Origin: Agrostemma githago
Taxonomy: Eukaryota > Streptophyta > Magnoliopsida > Caryophyllales > Caryophyllaceae
DNA length: 64,000 nucleotides
Direction of reading: 5' to 3'
Assembly (NCBI GenBank): GCA_958450325.1
Contig: OY288244.1
Coordinates: 37,633,424 to 37,697,423 of the forward strand
The translations under genes were made by a program, and so were the position numbers. The notes under the pieces are model-generated. The model made no database searches. It was not told the DNA's origin and saw nothing but the letters and a program-made list of their open reading frames with translations. The first letter of the stretch is position 1. The number at the start of each line of letters is the position of its first letter. This document shows positions 60,603-64,000 of this stretch, one piece after another.

Positions 60603-61224
60603 CTAAGGGTAGTAACGCTTCAGCTGGTCCAGGTTGGTTGGGTTGACAAACTCATTCCCGTCCAGGTCCGTCAGCATTACTGCTCCGCCTGATAGGATCT
60701 TCTTCACCAGATATGGCCCAGCCCAGTTGGGTTTGAATTTTCCCCTTGGGTCAACTGGCAGCAAGGCTCGAACAGACTTAAGGACTAGGTCCCCTTCTTT
60801 AATGTTTCTGGGCCTTACTCGCTTGTTGAAGGCCCGTTGGATCCTTTTTTGGTAGATTTGGATGTTATTGAGAGCGCGGGACCGCCGTTCGTCTAGTAGA
60901 ACCAACGAATCGTACCGTGCTCGCACCCAGTCAGCTTCGGGTACTTGACTTTCTAGCAGAATTCTGAGGGACGGTACCTCCAGCTCCACTGGTTGGACTG
61001 CCTCCATCCCATAGGTTAGGTAGTATGGTGTCGCCCCGGTTGCGGTGCGAATTGACGTCCGGTACCCCCATAGGGCAAAAGGTATTTTGTCGGGCCAGTC
61101 CCGATAATTATCAGCCATCTTTTTGAGTATGGTGACAATCGTTTTATTGGCTGCCTCTACCGCTCCATTGGTTTGGGGACGGTAGGGCGAGGATGTGTGC
61201 CTTTGAATTTTATATTTGGCCAGC
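60603..61224 (-). pseudogene. pol: T1 integrase C-terminal half (cut by E11)
   Basis: The - strand frame is open from the E11 junction: SSPYRPQTNGAVEAANK (with the last catalytic-type Glu of the integrase core), KMADNYRDWPDKIPFALWGY, RTATGATPYYLTYGMEAV, then the C-terminal region (RAFNKRVRPRNIKEGDLVLK, KFKPNWAGPYLVKKILSGGA, NPTNLDQLKRYYP) and a stop at 60603. This is the typical end of Tat-lineage integrase and differs clearly from the E-family (no GPYKIISKVNDNAY). The first part of the enzyme lies beyond the E11 insertion or outside the window. Strand sets the orientation of T1. Confidence 0.88.
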
Positions 61225-61994
61225 TGATCCGAATGAGGAGACTAAGGAGTTCAATGAAGTGACACTAGCTCCTCTTAGCTCAAGTCAAGCCACACTAGCT
61301 CCTCCTACTAGCTTAGTGGTATGTCTTCTCCAAGTACTAAGTTAGCTCACAAGGGAGCTGAATAAAGGAGTAAAGAAGTCAAGGTTGATTATGGGCTGAT
61401 TGGTTACTTCGTTTTTAGCTCCATGTTCACATGGTGTGTACACTCAAGCTTTGGTGTTGGCTCCATGTTCACACAAGACTACACGGCTGGTGCAAGCTTT
61501 GGTTTTAACTCCCTAGCTTTGGTTTTAACTCCTTGTTTACACTAGCTTTGTTTTTAACTCCAACCTTGTATTTAGCTCCTAGTTCACATTAGTCTAGCTT
61601 TGTTATTGTCACCCTTAACCAACCGGTTTAAGGGCCCTTGTAGGCTATAAATAGCCGGCCATTTGAAGGAATAAGGAACATCCAATTTGCAAATTAAAAA
61701 CCTGAGTAAAGTTAAGCTGTGTGCTTTCTTTGTTTCGTCTTTGTAGTTTACAAGACAAAGTCTAGAGTGAGTCGCGTTACAAGCTCTAAACTCGCTACTT
61801 CAATCGCGTTGTTTGATTTAGCACCCGCTTTGTTGAAGTATAGGTCTACTTCACCTAGCATACTATCCTTGGTTACGGTTCATTCACGCTTAAAACTATC
61901 CTTTCTTTCTGTTTTGGCTACTCATTCACGTTCCATTTCAGAATACTAATCCATCTTTACATTCTTGTTTCAAAGTTCATATCAACTCACATCA
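61225..61994 (+). repeat. E11 5' LTR
   Basis: 770 bp, TGATCCGAATG to CTCACATCA. Its U3 start matches E8, while R/U5 from about 61640 matches the G-type E3 (GGCTATAAATAGCC at 61643-61656), suggesting a recombinant LTR. Confidence 0.9.
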
Positions 61995-62035
61995 TTAGTG
62001 GTATCAGAGCTTTGGTCATCCATTTAGACGTAAGC

Positions 62036-64000
62036 ATGGCAGGAGTTGTGAGCTTTGAAGACTCAAGCATCGTTAGTCTCTCTAAGTCCAATGGCGCACC
62101 TGCTCCTGAAGTCTACTTGGGAGAAAGAGAAGATGAACTCCCAACGTTTGGTAAGGTCTTAGTATTACGTACACTTCATGCTAATCCTATCCCACAAAAT
62201 ACCGAACAAAGAGACCAACTCTTTCACACAAAATGTCTAGTTAATACCAAGTGGTGTAGTCTGATTATTGATGGGGGTAGTTGTACAAATGTGGCCTCTA
62301 CTGAAATGGTTTCTAAGTTAGGTCTAACCACTACTAATCACCCTAAACCGTATGCTTTACATTGGTTGGATAATGAGAACAAAATAAGAGTCACCAAACA
62401 AGTAAGGGTGAGTTTAACCATGGGTTCCTACGTTGATGAGGTTCTATGTGATGTTATACCTATGGATGCATGTCATATACTATTAGGCCGACCTTGGCAG
62501 TTTGATAGGGACGTAGTTCATCATGGTAGAAAGAATGAATATGAATTGAGGGATAAGGGAAAGAAAATCGTTCTAAAACCCATGACTCCCCAAGCTGTTA
62601 GAGCAATGACCTCCAGCAAGAACAAGAGACCTAACCTCACCATCTTTGCTAGTGAAAATGAAGTAGAGCAAGCTATACAAGAGGGGGAACGTGTATTTGT
62701 CATGGTAGCTAAAGAAAAACCCGTAGAAGTTGAGAATAGACTTGGAGGAAAACCATTAGAGGAGTTGTTACACGAGTTTAAGGATGTCTTCCCCGAGGAA
62801 TTACCCGTTGGTTTACCACCTATTAGAGGTATAGAACATCAAATCGACCTCATTCCAGGATCAACCTTACCCAATAAGGCTGCATATAGGTGTAATCCGG
62901 AGGAAACTAAGGAATTACAAAGACAAATAGATGAGTTGATGAGTAGAGGGTATGTGCGGGAGAGCCTTAGTCCTTGTGCTGTTCCAGTTCTTTTAGTACC
63001 TAAGAAGGATGGAACATGGAGAATGTGTGTAGATAGTAGAGCCGTTAACAACATCACCATCAAGTATAGGTTTCCTATTCCAAGGTTAGATGATATGTTA
63101 GATGAGCTTCATGGGGCGGTGGTCTTCTCCAAAATTGATCTAAGGAGTGGTTACCATCAAATCAGAATGAGGGAGGGAGATGAATGGAAGACCGCTTTCA
63201 AAACCAAACATGGACTATATGAGTGGACGGTCATGCCATTTGGTCTTACCAACGCTCCAAGCACGTTCATGAGGTTAATGAACGAGGTACTTAAGGCCTA
63301 CCTAGGTCGCTTTATTGTGGTTTACTTGGATGATATACTTGTGTATAGCAGGTCCTTGGAAGAACATATGGAGCACTTGAGGCTACTCTTCACCACACTT
63401 CGCAAACAACAGCTTTTTGGGAAGAAGGAGAAGTGTGCCTTCTTTGTGGAGAGTGTAGTATTCCTTGGCTACGTAGTATCCAAGGGAGGAGTATCAGTTG
63501 ATCAAACCAAAGTGGAATCCATACGTACTTGGCCAATCCCTTCCACCATTACAGAAGTGAGGTCTTTTCATGGTTTGGCTTCTTTTTACAGGAGATTTAT
63601 CAAGGATTTCAGCACTATCACAAGCCCCATCACCGAGTGCTTGAAGAAAGGCGCATTTGTTTGGACCAAAGCTGCCCAAGAAGCCTTTGAAGCCATTAAA
63701 GAGAAGCTATGCTCCGCTCCTATCTTAGCCCTTCCAGATTTCTCTCAACCATTTGAGGTGGAATGTGACGCTAGTGGAGTTGGAATTGGAGCTGTTCTTG
63801 TGCAAAACAAGCGCCCCATTGCCTATTTCTCAGAGAAACTCAATGGAGCAAGACTGAACTACTGCACTTACGACAAGGAGTTCTATGCCATAGTAAGAGC
63901 TCTTGATCATTGGAGTCATTACCTACATACTAACCATTTTGTTCTTCATTCAGATCATGAGTCCTTAAAATATATCAATGGCCAACAAAAGTTAAGTCCA
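62036..64000 (+). CDS. pol: E11 polyprotein, P-type (partial): protease, RT, RNase H
   Basis: The ATG at 62036 begins MAGVVSFEDSSIVSLSKSNG, the same Gag-deleted start as E8 but a few residues shorter (LGEREDELPTFG). Protease IIDGGSCTNVAS, LLGRPWQFD, RT with VYLDDILVYS, and RNase H with ECDASGVGIG follow. All 655 codons to the window end are open, in phase at GQQKLSP. With E8 this is the second P-type copy without visible damage, which argues that the Gag-less form is a real subfamily. Integrase is expected beyond the window. One change to note is YLHTNHF for YLRTNHF. Confidence 0.9.
   Translation, partial: MAGVVSFEDSSIVSLSKSNGAPAPEVYLGEREDELPTFGKVLVLRTLHANPIPQNTEQRDQLFHTKCLVNTKWCSLIIDGGSCTNVASTEMVSKLGLTTTNHPKPYALHWLDNENKIRVTKQVRVSLTMGSYVDEVLCDVIPMDACHILLGRPWQFDRDVVHHGRKNEYELRDKGKKIVLKPMTPQAVRAMTSSKNKRPNLTIFASENEVEQAIQEGERVFVMVAKEKPVEVENRLGGKPLEELLHEFKDVFPEELPVGLPPIRGIEHQIDLIPGSTLPNKAAYRCNPEETKELQRQIDELMSRGYVRESLSPCAVPVLLVPKKDGTWRMCVDSRAVNNITIKYRFPIPRLDDMLDELHGAVVFSKIDLRSGYHQIRMREGDEWKTAFKTKHGLYEWTVMPFGLTNAPSTFMRLMNEVLKAYLGRFIVVYLDDILVYSRSLEEHMEHLRLLFTTLRKQQLFGKKEKCAFFVESVVFLGYVVSKGGVSVDQTKVESIRTWPIPSTITEVRSFHGLASFYRRFIKDFSTITSPITECLKKGAFVWTKAAQEAFEAIKEKLCSAPILALPDFSQPFEVECDASGVGIGAVLVQNKRPIAYFSEKLNGARLNYCTYDKEFYAIVRALDHWSHYLHTNHFVLHSDHESLKYINGQQKLSP

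Larger units (their letters stand above)
52966..61224 (-). mobile_element. T1: Tat/Ogre/Retand-like Ty3/Gypsy sequence, two units sharing one LTR
   Basis: On the - strand: integrase end (61224 to 60603), antisense gene 58268-60207, PPT (57595 to 57580, GTCAGAGTGGGGGCTC), LTR (57579 to 55122, TGTAGACACC to CCACA), PBS (55113 to 55103, TGGCGACTCCA), a GC-rich leader, then antisense Ulp1-like gene to 52966. An LTR with PPT before and PBS after joins the 3' end of one unit to the 5' end of another. PBS, LTR termini, integrase sequence and antisense extra genes are Tat-lineage traits. Both sides are cut by E1 and E11. Confidence 0.78.
61225..64000 (+). mobile_element. E11: P-type element, right end outside window
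   Basis: 5' LTR 61225-61994, PBS 61999-62010, then a Gag-less ORF like that of E8. Flank before the LTR is CCAGC in T1 integrase. Runs off the window, so the 3' LTR and TSD are not seen. Confidence 0.9.

Noticed and set aside
1..64000. Ordinary host genes
   Set aside because: Every coding stretch with recognisable similarity belongs to a retrotransposon or to an antisense gene within one.

Overview
The window is plant nuclear DNA made almost entirely of LTR retrotransposons. The evidence is plant Ty3/Gypsy polyproteins, an initiator-Met tRNA type primer-binding site (TGGTATCAGAGC) after nearly every LTR, a second Tat/Ogre/Retand-like element, and intron-bearing antisense genes. No ordinary host gene, tRNA, rRNA or CRISPR is visible. 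The species cannot be named; a dicot is likely, and the Tat type fits groups such as Caryophyllales (weak inference). The dominant family has LTRs that begin TGATCC and end CACATCA, and it lacks an obvious chromodomain. Its ORF runs into the 3' LTR. These traits suggest a CRM-like chromovirus, and so possibly (peri)centromeric DNA (tentative).

Layout (labels are mine). T1 is the Tat-like element (52966-61224, - strand). E1 is a head-to-tail dimer (- strand) inserted in T1 at 52965 and running off the left edge. E1 contains E2 (43651-50763, a dimer), E3 (38044-42051) and E4 (649-36676). E4 contains E5 (in its 5' LTR) and E7 (in its pol, another dimer). E5 contains the short element E6 (7618-10254). 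E7 contains E8 (17191-33226), and E8 contains E9 (20105-24098) and the dimer E10 (25242-32329). E11 starts at 61225 and runs off the right edge. The deepest path is T1>E1>E4>E7>E8>E9/E10. Nearly every insertion is supported by a 5-bp target-site duplication (TSD): CATGG, GGTTG, CATCC, GATAA/TTATC, CCTAA/TTAGG, GTTGA/GTTTA, CTTTC, GGATG and GCTTA.

Three elements (E4, E5, E7) change strand at the same two points, near 3985 and 34900, and their TSDs match only if the 30.9-kb block between is an inversion. One junction carries a 16-nt copied filler.

The family occurs in three coding forms. The full form (gag-PR-RT-RH-INT: E1b, E4, E5) is broken in every copy here. G-type elements (E3, E9, E10) keep Gag and protease in one open ORF of 752-753 codons; RT, RNase H and the integrase core are removed in frame, but linker pieces of pol remain. 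P-type elements (E8, E11, the older E7) lack the Gag core but keep PR-RT-RH-INT; E8 was one open frame of 1161 codons before E9 and E10 entered it. Both forms share PBS, polypurine tract (PPT) and LTR ends, which suggests a complementing two-component retrotransposon system.

T1 carries two antisense genes with introns: a broken Ulp1-like protease-fold gene (52966-55009) and a plant-mobile-domain/DUF7745-like gene with its own TATA box (58268-60207). Its LTR and the second gene's intron share arrays of paired 12-bp palindromes with conserved 21-23 and 72-73 bp spacing.
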